Made by a program: the position numbers and the translations under genes | In this document: positions 42,627 to 51,585 of the stretch, one piece after another | Numbering within the stretch: the stretch's first letter is position 1 | Layout of the letters: each line of letters opens with the position of its first letter | Source of the DNA: Pedobacter frigiditerrae | Lineage (GTDB): Bacteria; Bacteroidota; Bacteroidia; Sphingobacteriales; Sphingobacteriaceae | Assembly: GCF_004331645.1 (NCBI RefSeq) | Contig: NZ_SJSK01000007.1 | Span: 1 to 64,000, forward strand | Length of the DNA stretch: 64,000 bases | Direction: 5' to 3' | Notes under the pieces: model-generated | Databases searched by the model: none | The model's input: only the letters and a program-made list of their open reading frames with translations | Told to the model about the DNA's origin: nothing

Positions 42627-44087
42627 ATGAAACAGATATTAATATTTACCGTAGCTATATTGTTGTTCGGCGCCTGTAAAAAGGATCTTGGGAACTACGA
42701 GTATAACCCACCATCAGAACCAACAATCTATAATTTAAAAGATACCACCATAAATGCCGTAGTTGGTGATACGCTAACCATTAATCCGAAAGTAACCTTT
42801 CCTGATGCAGATCCGCTTAAAGACCTGAAGTTTGAATGGGAAATTGAAATCCAGGAAGAGCTGCGTTCAATCAAGATAAGTGGATATCCGCTAAAAATGC
42901 TGTATAATTTAGGAACTGGAGTTAGGCGTACAAAACTACATGTTACCGACCAAAGAAACGGTTTGAAATACACTATACCCTTTAAAATTAACGGTACTAC
43001 GCAATTCACAACTGGTACCATCGTACTCAGTGTTGATAATGGCGTGACCAAACTCTCATTTATCAGACCAGACAAGAGTGTGATCAGTAATCTCTATGAG
43101 GGGCTTAATGGAAAGGTGCTACCCATCAATCCACTACAGCTCTATCATTCAAAACCACTTCCATATCAGCCTAATAATAAAGAGGAAATATGGGTGTTGT
43201 GTGATGATCCGGCAAAGGAAAGCGTAATTTTAGATGGATCAACCTTGTTGTACAGAAATCCTTTCTCGACCCAGTTTTTTAAAACGCCTAGTAGCATCAA
43301 TATTGGTCGTATTGAAGGTATTCAAGACATGGGGATTGTAGCCCATGGAACGATTAACAATAAACTTTATCGTGGGATCATGTCTACCGCACCTTTTGTG
43401 CCAGATTACGGGAAGTTTGCAAACTCGCAAGATGGAGACTACCTCTTATCTCCTGATTATGCCCTGATCTTCGGACAAAACAACACAGGACAATCCTCAA
43501 GTTTTTACTTTGGCTTTGATACCAAAGCTAAGGCATTCGTGTCCTTTGATAGCGGAGGTGAGTATAGGGGTACAGATTATGTGCTAGACAATTCTATCAG
43601 CCAGCCAAATTCTTTCGATCCAAGAAATATAGGCCCTGTCCAATTACTCTATATGAAACCAGCTTCTGGTATTTCGTATGCATTTGTTAAAGATGCAGCA
43701 GGAAATATCCAAGAATTAAGTTTCCGCATTGCGATGGAAAATTACGCAACAAGAACACTTAGCCCAATTTATAAACGCTCGTTTAAAGGCAGTTCATTAG
43801 TAAATCCAGAGACCAAATGGCAACGTTCAGCAGTGAGTGTCTTCTATTTTTCTTCTAACGACAAGATTTACAGGTATAACCCAGTAAATGAAGACTTGGT
43901 GCTGTTGGAAGGTACTTATAACGGCAAGAAAGTAACGATGTTAAAGCTGAGTGCAGATGGTACGCAGCTAAGGGCAGGTTATGAAGGGGCAATTCTTACG
44001 CTCGATGTAAGTGTAGGGAAAAATGGAAACATTACCCAAACCCAAACAGGTATTCAGGGAAGCGTAATTGATCAGGTAATTAAATAA
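42627..44087 (+). CDS. PKD-like family lipoprotein
   Basis: 486 residues from the ATG at 42627 (MKQILIFTVAILLFGACKKD, lipobox Cys 17). The longer frame starting at 42516 overlaps the previous gene and is not used. The N-terminus (LGNYEYNPPSEPTIYNLKDT) opens the PKD-like domain (VVGDTLTINPKVTFPDADPL) that names this family in SusCD loci. The rest looks like a beta-propeller-type region (GIVAHGTINNKLYRGIMSTA; YKRSFKGSSLVNPETKWQRS). It is surface-exposed and may bind substrate. Confidence 0.82.
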   Translation: MKQILIFTVAILLFGACKKDLGNYEYNPPSEPTIYNLKDTTINAVVGDTLTINPKVTFPDADPLKDLKFEWEIEIQEELRSIKISGYPLKMLYNLGTGVRRTKLHVTDQRNGLKYTIPFKINGTTQFTTGTIVLSVDNGVTKLSFIRPDKSVISNLYEGLNGKVLPINPLQLYHSKPLPYQPNNKEEIWVLCDDPAKESVILDGSTLLYRNPFSTQFFKTPSSINIGRIEGIQDMGIVAHGTINNKLYRGIMSTAPFVPDYGKFANSQDGDYLLSPDYALIFGQNNTGQSSSFYFGFDTKAKAFVSFDSGGEYRGTDYVLDNSISQPNSFDPRNIGPVQLLYMKPASGISYAFVKDAAGNIQELSFRIAMENYATRTLSPIYKRSFKGSSLVNPETKWQRSAVSVFYFSSNDKIYRYNPVNEDLVLLEGTYNGKKVTMLKLSADGTQLRAGYEGAILTLDVSVGKNGNITQTQTGIQGSVIDQVIK

Positions 44088-44200
44088 TCAAAAGATAACA
44101 AGATATTATTGTGAAAGCATCATGAGCATGCCGACCACAAACAGAAATGGATGTGCTCATGATAGCTTCATCTCTTTTTAAACAAAAAAAATACATATTC

Positions 44201-45145
44201 ATGAAAACAAAAATGATAAATCTCGCCCTAATTTTGGTGGGGCTGCTACTCTCATGCAGTAAAAAAGACAAACTAGTCGAAAAAATAGAAACGGTAAAAG
44301 AACCAACTGAGACACTTCAGGAGCATTGGCCAAACCATGATCTTTTGGTTACCAAGGTGTATCAAGATGAACATGTTGTATTTTATTATGATGATAAAAT
44401 GGATAAATCGATTAAATGGCCGTTCAAAACAATGTCTGATACTTGGGCTTATGTGAAAAAAACTTATGGTGCCTTCGGACTTGATCCAAAATTATATGTG
44501 GTGTTCCATAAATCTGAAGTTACCAATCCGGGAACGCCGTTTGAGGATTGTCTTACCTGTGGTGGACACCCCGCAGGGTATAAAGATCCAAGTCATGATT
44601 ACCGAAACTTTATCGATTGCGGATTGGCTGGTCAGGATGATTGGAAAGAGGCCACCGGACAGGCCATTGGCATTCCAGTTCATGAAGTTGGACACATTGT
44701 TTGTGGCGATAGTCATGAGGTAAACGGTTCTCCATCTGATGTGCTTTGGAAGGATAGTAAGTTCATGGAGATCTTTAACTACGATGTGTATAAAAATATT
44801 GGCAGAAAAGACGAAGCCGATAAGGTATATGCAGAGATGCAAACTAAGGTTGATACATTTCCACGAGCAAACAGTTATTGGTTTAGGGACTGGTTTTATC
44901 CAATCTACTCGAAATATGGTGAGGGAAAACTTTTGAACGGCTATTTTGCATTGTTGGCTAAAGAATTCCCAAAAAAGAATGGCGCTTACACCAGAAATTT
45001 AAACTGGGGAGAATTCCTTCATTTTTGGAGCGGAGCAGCAGGAACTGACCTTAAAGAACAATTTACGATAGCTTTTGGTTGGACATCAGAATGGGAAGCC
45101 ATGCTGAAAAATGCAAAAACGGATTTTCCAAATGTTAAATATTAA
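44201..45145 (+). CDS. Lipoprotein zinc-peptidase-like protein (HEVGH), copy 1
   Basis: 314 residues from the ATG at 44201 with lipobox LILVGLLLSC (Cys 19); the upstream start at 44147 lacks a leader and is rejected. The metal-site motif H-E-V-G-H is at 161-165 (GIPVHEVGHIVCGDSHE). A third ligand could be H172 or E190 in DSKFMEIFNYDV. N-terminal landmarks are EHWPNHDLLVTKVYQDEHVV and SDTWAYVKKTYGAFGLDPKL. I do not recognise a Pfam family, and the exact fold is unknown. A close paralogue follows immediately, lacking the lipobox, so one copy is anchored and the other probably free. Confidence 0.75.
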   Translation: MKTKMINLALILVGLLLSCSKKDKLVEKIETVKEPTETLQEHWPNHDLLVTKVYQDEHVVFYYDDKMDKSIKWPFKTMSDTWAYVKKTYGAFGLDPKLYVVFHKSEVTNPGTPFEDCLTCGGHPAGYKDPSHDYRNFIDCGLAGQDDWKEATGQAIGIPVHEVGHIVCGDSHEVNGSPSDVLWKDSKFMEIFNYDVYKNIGRKDEADKVYAEMQTKVDTFPRANSYWFRDWFYPIYSKYGEGKLLNGYFALLAKEFPKKNGAYTRNLNWGEFLHFWSGAAGTDLKEQFTIAFGWTSEWEAMLKNAKTDFPNVKY

Positions 45146-45155
45146 TTACTCATTA

Positions 45156-46070
45156 ATGCTCAAAGGCCATAAGATAAAAGGGTTGTTTTACGGAATCATC
45201 ATCCCCCTGTTTCTTGATTCAACCCCATCTTTTGGTCAACAGGCACCAGCAATATGGAAAGAACATTGGTTTGAGCATGACCTAACTGTAAACAAGGTTT
45301 ATGAAGATGATCATGTTGTAATGTACCATGACGAAAATATGGGTACTGAAGCGGTGTGGGCTAATGAGGTATTGTCCAAATCATGGGCATATGTTAAAAA
45401 AACATATGGGTCATTTGGACCAGACCCAAAATTATATGTGGTTTTGCATAAAGCAATAAATAACAAAATGGGAGGAGGACATCCGTCTCCTTATTTTGAT
45501 GAGAGCCACGATTACCGTAATGTAATAGATTGTGGCCTTGGTAATTGGAACAAGCCTTTTGGAGAGCAGATTGGTATGCCGATTCACGAAATAGGGCACT
45601 TGGTAACGAGTGTGAGTCATGATACCAAAGGATCGCCATCTGATATAATTTGGGGCGATAGCAAGTTTATGGAAATTTTTAATTACGATGTGCTGTTGCA
45701 TATTGGTAGGGAGGATGAGGCCGAACGTGTTTTTAAACAAATGCAAGGTCAACATGATTCATTTCCAAGGGAAGGGACGCAATGGTTTAAAAATTGGTTT
45801 TATCCAATTTACAAACAATATGAAGGAGCTAAGGTACTGAATAGCTATTTCACGCAGTTAGCCAAGCATTTCCCAAAAGATAAGGACAATCGATTTACAA
45901 GAGACTTAAATTGGGGTGAGTTTATTCATTTCTGGAGCGGTGCAGCAGGGGTGAATCTGCAACCTCTAGCGGCGAAAGCATTTGGTTGGCCATCAAATTA
46001 CCAGCATGAATTTGCTAAGGCCCAAATAGATTTTAAAAACGTTAAATACACAAAAAATACACACAATTAA
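45156..46070 (+). CDS. Secreted zinc-peptidase-like protein (HEIGH), copy 2
   Basis: 304 residues from the ATG at 45156 (MLKGHKIKGLFYGIIIPLFL then DSTPSFGQQ, a plausible signal peptide without a lipobox Cys). The same architecture as copy 1 is plain: EHWFEHDLTVNKVYEDDHVV; KSWAYVKKTYGSFGPDPKLY; GMPIHEIGHLVTSVSHDT with H-E-I-G-H; GDSKFMEIFNYDVLLHIGRE; NWGEFIHFWSGAAG. The stop of copy 1 lies 10 bases upstream. The pair looks like a tandem duplication that separated into anchored and secreted forms. They may process a peptide or proteinaceous substrate for the SusCD pair (inference). Confidence 0.75.
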   Translation: MLKGHKIKGLFYGIIIPLFLDSTPSFGQQAPAIWKEHWFEHDLTVNKVYEDDHVVMYHDENMGTEAVWANEVLSKSWAYVKKTYGSFGPDPKLYVVLHKAINNKMGGGHPSPYFDESHDYRNVIDCGLGNWNKPFGEQIGMPIHEIGHLVTSVSHDTKGSPSDIIWGDSKFMEIFNYDVLLHIGREDEAERVFKQMQGQHDSFPREGTQWFKNWFYPIYKQYEGAKVLNSYFTQLAKHFPKDKDNRFTRDLNWGEFIHFWSGAAGVNLQPLAAKAFGWPSNYQHEFAKAQIDFKNVKYTKNTHN

Positions 46071-46085
46071 ACAATAATTATACTA

Positions 46086-47219
46086 ATGAAAAAAACTATT
46101 CTATGGCTAGCATTAGCTTTGCCAATTTTTGCCACAGCGCAAACGAAAAACTTCAGCATCACCGGTAAGATAGGTACGCTGAACCAACCAGCAATGGTTT
46201 ACATCGATTACATGGACGCTGGTGTAAGCCGTCAAGATTCGATACCAGTTGTGAACGGAAACTTTACAATAACTGGTCATGTAGATGGGATTTCCAATTC
46301 AAGAATGGCCATAGGTAGGGCAGGAAAAGGAAAAGGTTATGCTATTTATGTAGAGAAGGATGTGATTTACTTCTATTTTTCAAACGATAAGATTGTGATG
46401 GATTCTCGTGATTCATTAATTAATGCTTCCATTACTGGTTCAAAAATAAATGACGAGTACGTTGCTTATAACAAAATAATTGGTGGTACCATCATGGACT
46501 TAGCCAAAGCTGCAAATGATGAATTTAACAGCCTAACTGCTGATGAGAAAAGAGATTCTGTTATCATGGCTGATGTTAATGCTAGATATCTTAAAAGCAT
46601 GGAGGAAAGGAACAAGAAAATGATAAAGTTTGCCAAAGATTTCCCAAATTCTTACTTTGCCGTAGTAGCACTTTCTGAAGGCGCTGGAAGTAAGGTGAAT
46701 GTTGCAGTGGTAAAACCGATTTACGATGCGTTAAATCCAACTTTAAAAGCAACCGATACGGGAAAAGAAATTGCACAAAGAATTGCTGCGGCAAGTTCTA
46801 CAAAAGCTGGGCAAGATGCTCCAATGTTTACTCAAAATGATCCTTCTGGGAAACCAATTTCATTAGCAGATTTTAAAGGAAAAACTGTATTGGTAGAGTT
46901 TTGGGCTAGTTGGTGCGGCCCTTGTCGTTCAGAAAATCCCAACTTGGTAAAACAATACAATCTTTATAAGGATAAAGGATTTACCATTCTTTCGGTGTCT
47001 CTTGATGGGGAAAAAGACAAATGGTTGGATGCTATTAAGCAAGATGGTTTAACATGGTTGCATGTGTCTGATTTAAAGGGTTGGAATAATGAGGTTGGAA
47101 GGTTGTATGGTGTTAGGGCAGTACCTGCAAGTTTTCTGGTAGATGCAACAGGTAAAATTATTGCCAACGACTTGAGAGGTGAGAGCTTAAATAAAAAATT
47201 AGAAGAGTTAATGAAATAA
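46086..47219 (+). CDS. TlpA-like thioredoxin with DUF4369 domain
   Basis: 377 residues with signal peptide (LALALPIFATAQT). The N-terminal ~1-225 is a DUF4369-type beta domain (FSITGKIGTLNQPAMVYIDY; FTITGHVDGISNSRMAIGRA). The C-terminal ~235-377 is a thioredoxin-like TlpA domain with WASWCGPCRSENP (redox CxxC) and a cis-Pro region (GVRAVPASFLVDATGKII). It is periplasmic, probably reducing or isomerising disulfides in the exported proteins of the locus. It ends at a terminator (47257-47286). Confidence 0.92.
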   Translation: MKKTILWLALALPIFATAQTKNFSITGKIGTLNQPAMVYIDYMDAGVSRQDSIPVVNGNFTITGHVDGISNSRMAIGRAGKGKGYAIYVEKDVIYFYFSNDKIVMDSRDSLINASITGSKINDEYVAYNKIIGGTIMDLAKAANDEFNSLTADEKRDSVIMADVNARYLKSMEERNKKMIKFAKDFPNSYFAVVALSEGAGSKVNVAVVKPIYDALNPTLKATDTGKEIAQRIAAASSTKAGQDAPMFTQNDPSGKPISLADFKGKTVLVEFWASWCGPCRSENPNLVKQYNLYKDKGFTILSVSLDGEKDKWLDAIKQDGLTWLHVSDLKGWNNEVGRLYGVRAVPASFLVDATGKIIANDLRGESLNKKLEELMK

Positions 47220-47256
47220 TTGCCATCTACCTTTAGTTAATAGTTATAGTTAAGTT

Positions 47257-47290
47257 AAATGCGGATCCGGATGGTTCCGCATTTTTAAAA
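47257..47290 (+). terminator. Rho-independent terminator after the TlpA gene
   Basis: Perfect stem AAATGCGGA (47257-47265) / TCCGCATTT (47276-47284) with a 10-base loop, followed by TTAAAA. It closes the long SusCD operon. Confidence 0.8.
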
Positions 47291-47356
47291 TCTATTTAAG
47301 AACCGGATTTAAATTTTACACTTCAACTTCTGAACCATCATCAATTTAACACACAA

Positions 47357-48775
47357 ATGAAAAACGTTAAGATTTACACAATTGCATTACTGATTATTGC
47401 ACTACTCCCAACAATGGGTAAAGCTCAAGGAAAAGTTGCTGCCAATAAAATGCCACTAAATGAGCTTCAACAGCAGTTTGTTGACCTTGGATTTGGGATG
47501 TTCATTCATTACAACATACCAACTTATATGGAAGATGACTGGGCTGATCCAGATGCATCTCCAGCTATTTTCAATCCAAAGCAACTCAACACAGATCAAT
47601 GGGCCATGGCTGCCAAATCTGCAAACATGAGCTACGGATGCTTAACTACCAAACACCATAGCGGCTTTGCCATTTGGGATACCAAAACCACTACCTACAA
47701 TGTGATGAACAGTCCGCTGAAACGCGATGTGGTTAAGGAATACGTAACCTCTTTTCGCAAACAAGGGCTAAAAGTGATGCTTTATTATTCTATCCTTGAT
47801 ACGCACCATAAATTAAGGCCGGGACATATCACTCCCAACCATATAAAAATGGTTAAGGAACAGTTAACTGAACTGCTAACTAATTACGGTGAGATTTCTG
47901 CATTGGTAATCGATGGATGGGATGCGCCTTGGTCTAGAATTTCGTATGATGATGTTCCTTTTGAGGAAATTTATAGCCTAATCAAATCAATACAGCCAAA
48001 CTGTTTGGTAATGGATCTAAATGCCGCAAAATATCCAGCTGAAGCCTTATTTTATACAGATATCAAATCTTATGAGCAAGGTGCAGGCCAGCATATTTCT
48101 AAAGAAACCAACAGGCTGCCAGCACTCGCATGCTTGCCTCTTCAGGCCAATTGGTTCTGGAAATCATCTTTTCCTACCACAGCAGTGAAATCACCTACAG
48201 TGATGATCAATGACAATGCTTTGCCTTATAATCAGGTCTATTGTAACTTTATTTTAAATGTTGCACCAAACCGCGATGGCTTGATTGATGAGAATGCACT
48301 AGCTGCACTAAAGGAAATGGGTAAGTTATATAAACCAGGTTTAAGCCTACCAAAATTTCCAAAGGCCGATGCACCAATCATTTCGCACAACCTGGCAAAG
48401 GGACGCCCTTGCAACTCGAGTTGGAGCAATGACATGGATATCATGGATTTCGCGGTGGATGATGATTTTGGCACCAGCTGGCATGCTAACCCGAAAGTTG
48501 AAGACGCCTGGTTTGAAGTGGAATTGGGTAAGAAAGCTGCCTTAAACATGATTGTACTTTCAAGGAGAAAAGCTGTGCAGTCATCTTATATATTGGAATA
48601 TTTCAGTAACAACAAGTGGTATCCTCTATTGGGTGGTCTACATCAGGTTTCTAATTCTAAAATAGACATACATAGGTTCACCCGTGTTTTTGCAGAGAAA
48701 GTTAGAATCAAATTTGATAAAACAGCATCTGCACCATCACTGGCTGAACTTGGAGTTTTCAATGAGGGGATTTAA
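47357..48775 (+). CDS. GH29 alpha-L-fucosidase-like protein with F5/8-type C domain
   Basis: 472 residues with signal peptide (TIALLIIALLPTMGKAQ). The GH29 barrel is clear: GFGMFIHYNIPTYMEDDWAD, YGCLTTKHHSGFAIWDTKTT and LKVMLYYSILDTHHK. ALVIDGWDAPW places D186 at the nucleophile position of the family (W/[IV]-x-D-G-W). The acid/base Glu of GH29 is not conserved at a single position and I could not assign it. Residues ~345-470 are an F5/8-type carbohydrate-binding domain (GRPCNSSWSNDMDIMDFAVD; TSWHANPKVEDAWFEVELGK). It is exported and probably acts on a fucosylated or related glycan; the substrate is not certain. Confidence 0.85.
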   Translation: MKNVKIYTIALLIIALLPTMGKAQGKVAANKMPLNELQQQFVDLGFGMFIHYNIPTYMEDDWADPDASPAIFNPKQLNTDQWAMAAKSANMSYGCLTTKHHSGFAIWDTKTTTYNVMNSPLKRDVVKEYVTSFRKQGLKVMLYYSILDTHHKLRPGHITPNHIKMVKEQLTELLTNYGEISALVIDGWDAPWSRISYDDVPFEEIYSLIKSIQPNCLVMDLNAAKYPAEALFYTDIKSYEQGAGQHISKETNRLPALACLPLQANWFWKSSFPTTAVKSPTVMINDNALPYNQVYCNFILNVAPNRDGLIDENALAALKEMGKLYKPGLSLPKFPKADAPIISHNLAKGRPCNSSWSNDMDIMDFAVDDDFGTSWHANPKVEDAWFEVELGKKAALNMIVLSRRKAVQSSYILEYFSNNKWYPLLGGLHQVSNSKIDIHRFTRVFAEKVRIKFDKTASAPSLAELGVFNEGI

Positions 48776-48908
48776 AAAAAAGTGTAGTAATTTGAGATAT
48801 TAAAGATAAAATGACTGGATGTTTGTGAGCTATCTAGTTTAGTTTAAATAGCTATTTATTTTATGTTATTTTACGCTCATGATAGCATCTCTCTAAAAGA
48901 ATTCAGAT

Positions 48909-49244
48909 ATGGAAAGAAATAATATAATTGATCAAGAAATTACACACTATGTTTTGTTTTGGCTTAAGAAAGAATTAAGCGAGCAAGAGATTAATGAATT
49001 TGCCAATTTTTTTGAGTTGTTAAAAACTATCTCAGTTGTTAACTCATTAAAGTATGGGAGGGCAGCTAATACCAATCAGCGAGATGTTGTAGATAATTCT
49101 TTTACCTACAACTTGATTTGCACCTTTAAAAATCACACAGATTGCGCAATTTATGAAACACATCCCATTCACTTGGATGCAATAGCAAAATACCACCACC
49201 TCTGGGAAAAAGTGGTTGTGCATGATTCTTGTGTAGCTAGTTAG
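48909..49244 (+). CDS. Dabb-family (stress-responsive A/B barrel) protein
   Basis: 111 residues with no leader. The dimeric alpha-beta barrel pattern is seen in ITHYVLFWLKKELSEQEINE, FANFFELLKTISVVNSLKYG, NLICTFKNHTDCAIYETHPI and HLDAIAKYHHLWEKVVVHDS. Dabb proteins are small homodimers; some act on aromatic or polyketide substrates, but most are uncharacterised. It stands alone after the fucosidase gene. Confidence 0.85.
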   Translation: MERNNIIDQEITHYVLFWLKKELSEQEINEFANFFELLKTISVVNSLKYGRAANTNQRDVVDNSFTYNLICTFKNHTDCAIYETHPIHLDAIAKYHHLWEKVVVHDSCVAS

Positions 49245-49667
49245 GGTGTAAATGGATTCGTTTGAATGCGGCAAGTTGTTTTATAAAATAATTATTTGAA
49301 AAGAAAAAGCAGTAAAATTTTAAAGTTTGTCTGGCTTTTCATTACAAGTCCTCTCCCGATGAAGAATCGGGATGTGGGCTTTTCATTTCAATCCAGTTTA
49401 GCAAACGCAGGTTTGTGCTTTTGCAACCCTAAATAGTAGCAAAGACCTTTGTTCATAAACCTTATTGCAGCGGTATCCTTTTTGGTTAATTTACGAAGTC
49501 TTTTGGCTATTGGGCGGGAAGACTTCGTAAATTTCTAAGACCAAAAAGATGTAGCGGAAAGAAGGAGTGATTTTAATAGGTGTAGGGTTTTGCTTTCCAA
49601 ATGATTGCTATTTTGCTATAAATCTTTACATTAGCTTTAAGATAAGTTTTACAAAAAATAACCAAGT
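49245..49667. repeat. Repeat-bearing gap with a large hairpin element
   Basis: A TCCCGAT-gaaga-ATCGGGA hairpin is at 49354-49372, of the same type as the dispersed modules elsewhere. At 49478-49548 a long imperfect inverted repeat is built from CTTTTTGGT (49478-49486) / ACCAAAAAG (49540-49548) and a perfect 15-bp AATTTACGAAGTCTT (49488-49502) / AAGACTTCGTAAATT (49519-49533). It is flanked by GCAGCGGTATC and GTAGCGGAAAG. No gene was found; there is no protein-like frame. Confidence 0.7.
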
Positions 49668-50537
49668 ATGAAAGCTATATGTTTGAGTTTACTCACCTTT
49701 TTGAGCGTGCTATCGTTGAATAATACCGTTTCAGCCCAACAAAAAACTCCTAAATTAGGTATTGCAAGCAGTTTAAGTCAGGATAGCCTAGTGTATGCCG
49801 CTGGTTTTAAGTTGATAACTGAATCGGTTAAAAAAATGCTTTCTCCTGCACTAACTGCTGATGAATTTAATAACAACTTAGAAAAGATAAAGGCGGCAAA
49901 ATGTAAGGTGTTAACCTGTAATGTTTTTTTTCCTGCAGATATTAAAATAGCTGGGCCAGACGTAGATGAGGCTAAGGTGTTAACTTATGCTGAAGGGGTA
50001 CTTTCAAGGGCTAAACAAGCAGGTGTAAAATATATTGTACTAGGTAGTTCTGGTGCTAGAAGTATTCCTGCTGATTATGATGTTGGTAAAGCAAAAGCAG
50101 ATTTCGTTAAACTATGTAAAAAATTAGGAGAAATTGCAGGGAAATATCAAGTATTAATTGTGCTAGAGAACTTACAGTCATCCGAAACCAATTTTCTTAA
50201 TTCGTTAAAATCTGCAGCAGAGATTGTAAGGAAGGTGAATCATCCTAATTTCAGGTTGAATGCAGACATATTCCACATGATGCGTGAGGGAGACTTGCCA
50301 GAGGAAATTATTGCAGCTGGAGATGTGATTGCCTTTGTGGAAGTTGCCGAAAAAGAAACTCGTTCGTTACCTGGCGTAAAGGGCGATGATTTTAAGCCTT
50401 ACCTAAATGCATTAAAACAAATTAATTATAAAGGTTATTTGTTTATTGAAGGAAGTGTTAAAAATGCTGCCGTAGAAATTCCTGCTGCATTTAAATATTT
50501 ATCAGCTCAAATAAATGAGGTTTATTTAGGTAAATAG
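49668..50537 (+). CDS. Exported sugar phosphate isomerase/epimerase-like protein
   Basis: 289 residues with a signal peptide (LLTFLSVLSLNNTVSAQQ). An AP-endonuclease-2-type TIM barrel is indicated by KCKVLTCNVFFP, AGVKYIVLGSSGARSIPADY, YQVLIVLENLQSSETNF, NFRLNADIFHMMREGDLPEE and GYLFIEGSVKNAAVE. The usual metal-binding E/D/H positions appear (LENL, NADIFHM, EVAE, EGS). It is periplasmic in Bacteroidota sugar loci, probably an isomerase or epimerase of a breakdown product. The ligand is unknown. Confidence 0.85.
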   Translation: MKAICLSLLTFLSVLSLNNTVSAQQKTPKLGIASSLSQDSLVYAAGFKLITESVKKMLSPALTADEFNNNLEKIKAAKCKVLTCNVFFPADIKIAGPDVDEAKVLTYAEGVLSRAKQAGVKYIVLGSSGARSIPADYDVGKAKADFVKLCKKLGEIAGKYQVLIVLENLQSSETNFLNSLKSAAEIVRKVNHPNFRLNADIFHMMREGDLPEEIIAAGDVIAFVEVAEKETRSLPGVKGDDFKPYLNALKQINYKGYLFIEGSVKNAAVEIPAAFKYLSAQINEVYLGK

Positions 50538-50558
50538 GTGTATTGACTTAAAATATAT

Positions 50559-51323
50559 TTAAACGGCTAATAATCTATTTTGAGCTGCGTAAATTACCTC
50601 TCGTGCTTTTACCACATTTCCTATAATGATAATAGCTGGATAGGCCAATCCTTCTCTTAATGCCGCTTCCGAAAGGTCTTTTACTTCACAAATTACTTGT
50701 TTTTGATGTGAAAGCGTGGCATTTTGGATAATCGCTGCTGGCATTGAACCTAATCCTCCTTTAATATAGGTGTTAGAGATTTCATCCATTTTTTTCATGC
50801 CCATGTATATAACTACTGTTGCCGAACTTTTCATGGCACATTTTAAGTCGTTAGAAAGGCTGCCATCTTTTTTTGTTCCGGTAATCATCCATACACTTTC
50901 ACTTATTCCTCTATGTGTTAAGGGGATGTCCATGAAACCAGCGCCTTGCATACTGCTAATGCCAGGAATGTAGGTTACTTTAATGCCTTGCTCTTCTGCA
51001 TATAGTAATTCTTCAAAGCCTCTTCCGAAAATATAAGGATCTCCACCTTTTAATCTTACTATAACTTTATGCGTTTTGGTGTGTGCAACAATTAACCTGT
51101 TGATTTCTTCTTGTGGAGTATAACATCCATAAGGTTGTTTGCCGACATAAACCATTTTACAAGACTTTGGTGCTATTTCTAGTAGGTCTTTGTTGCTTAA
51201 GTTGTCATAAAGTACAACATCTGCTCTTTTTAATACATTATATGCCTTCATTGTGATCAATTCTGGGTCTCCTGGACCACCTCCTACAATAAATACTTCA
51301 AAATCGTTCGTTTTTACTTCCAT
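50559..51323 (-). CDS. cobA: Uroporphyrinogen-III C-methyltransferase
   Basis: 254 residues. It methylates uroporphyrinogen III with S-adenosylmethionine, giving precorrin-2 for siroheme. The SAM-binding start VFIVGGGPGDPELITMKAYN, the LRLKGGDPYIFGRGFEEL-type stretch (VRLKGGDPYIFGRG), GISSMQGAGFMDIPLTHRGI and VVIYMGMKKMDEIS are all hallmarks. It is divergent from nirB, whose product needs siroheme, across 262 bases containing a Crp/Fnr-type palindrome. It lacks the CysG oxidase/ferrochelatase part, so that step is encoded elsewhere. Confidence 0.93.
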   Translation of the reverse strand: MEVKTNDFEVFIVGGGPGDPELITMKAYNVLKRADVVLYDNLSNKDLLEIAPKSCKMVYVGKQPYGCYTPQEEINRLIVAHTKTHKVIVRLKGGDPYIFGRGFEELLYAEEQGIKVTYIPGISSMQGAGFMDIPLTHRGISESVWMITGTKKDGSLSNDLKCAMKSSATVVIYMGMKKMDEISNTYIKGGLGSMPAAIIQNATLSHQKQVICEVKDLSEAALREGLAYPAIIIIGNVVKAREVIYAAQNRLLAV

Positions 51324-51385
51324 AATTTTAAATATTCTAGTATTATTTCGTAAAAATGATAAAAAATATCTTAAAAATTAAATTA

Positions 51386-51405
51386 TTTATGATAAAAATC
51401 ATAAA
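51386..51405. promoter_or_regulatory. Crp/Fnr-type palindrome before nirB
   Basis: TTTATGAT-AAAA-ATCATAAA, a perfect 8-bp inverted repeat with the TGAT-N4-ATCA core of FNR/Crp sites. It lies immediately upstream of the predicted nirB -33 box and ~72 bases upstream of the cobA start. The Crp/Fnr regulator encoded at 62675 is the natural candidate to bind it (inference). Confidence 0.7.
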
Positions 51406-51409
51406 AAGT

Positions 51410-51440
51410 ATTGTTTATTTGATTTTAGAGTCTATATTTG
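51410..51440 (+). promoter_or_regulatory. Candidate nirB promoter
   Basis: -33 box ATTG (51410-51413), a 19-base spacer, and -7 box TATATTTG (51433-51440, exact TAnnTTTG). It sits 145 bases before the nirB ATG, giving a long AT-rich leader with further TGAT/ATCA arms. Spacing is typical for Bacteroidota. Confidence 0.55.
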
Positions 51441-51585
51441 AATATCAAAAATCATATAATTGATATTTTAATATATTTAAAATTGAAAATTGTATGAAAA
51501 AATGATTGATTTTTAATTTTTTACATTAAAAAATCATAATATCTAAGCGAAAACCTGTTTAATTTTAAGAAAACACTAAAAAATT

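Noticed and set aside
49470-49560. Terminator of a preceding gene
   Set aside because: The inverted repeat lies 230 bases after the Dabb gene and lacks a T run right after the stem; its symmetric ends suggest an element instead.
51441-51536. Additional Crp/Fnr sites before nirB
   Set aside because: AATATCA...TGATATT (51441-51467) and TGATTTTT...AAAAATCA (51507-51535) have 13-14-base spacers, too long for this family, and AT-rich DNA gives such arms by chance.
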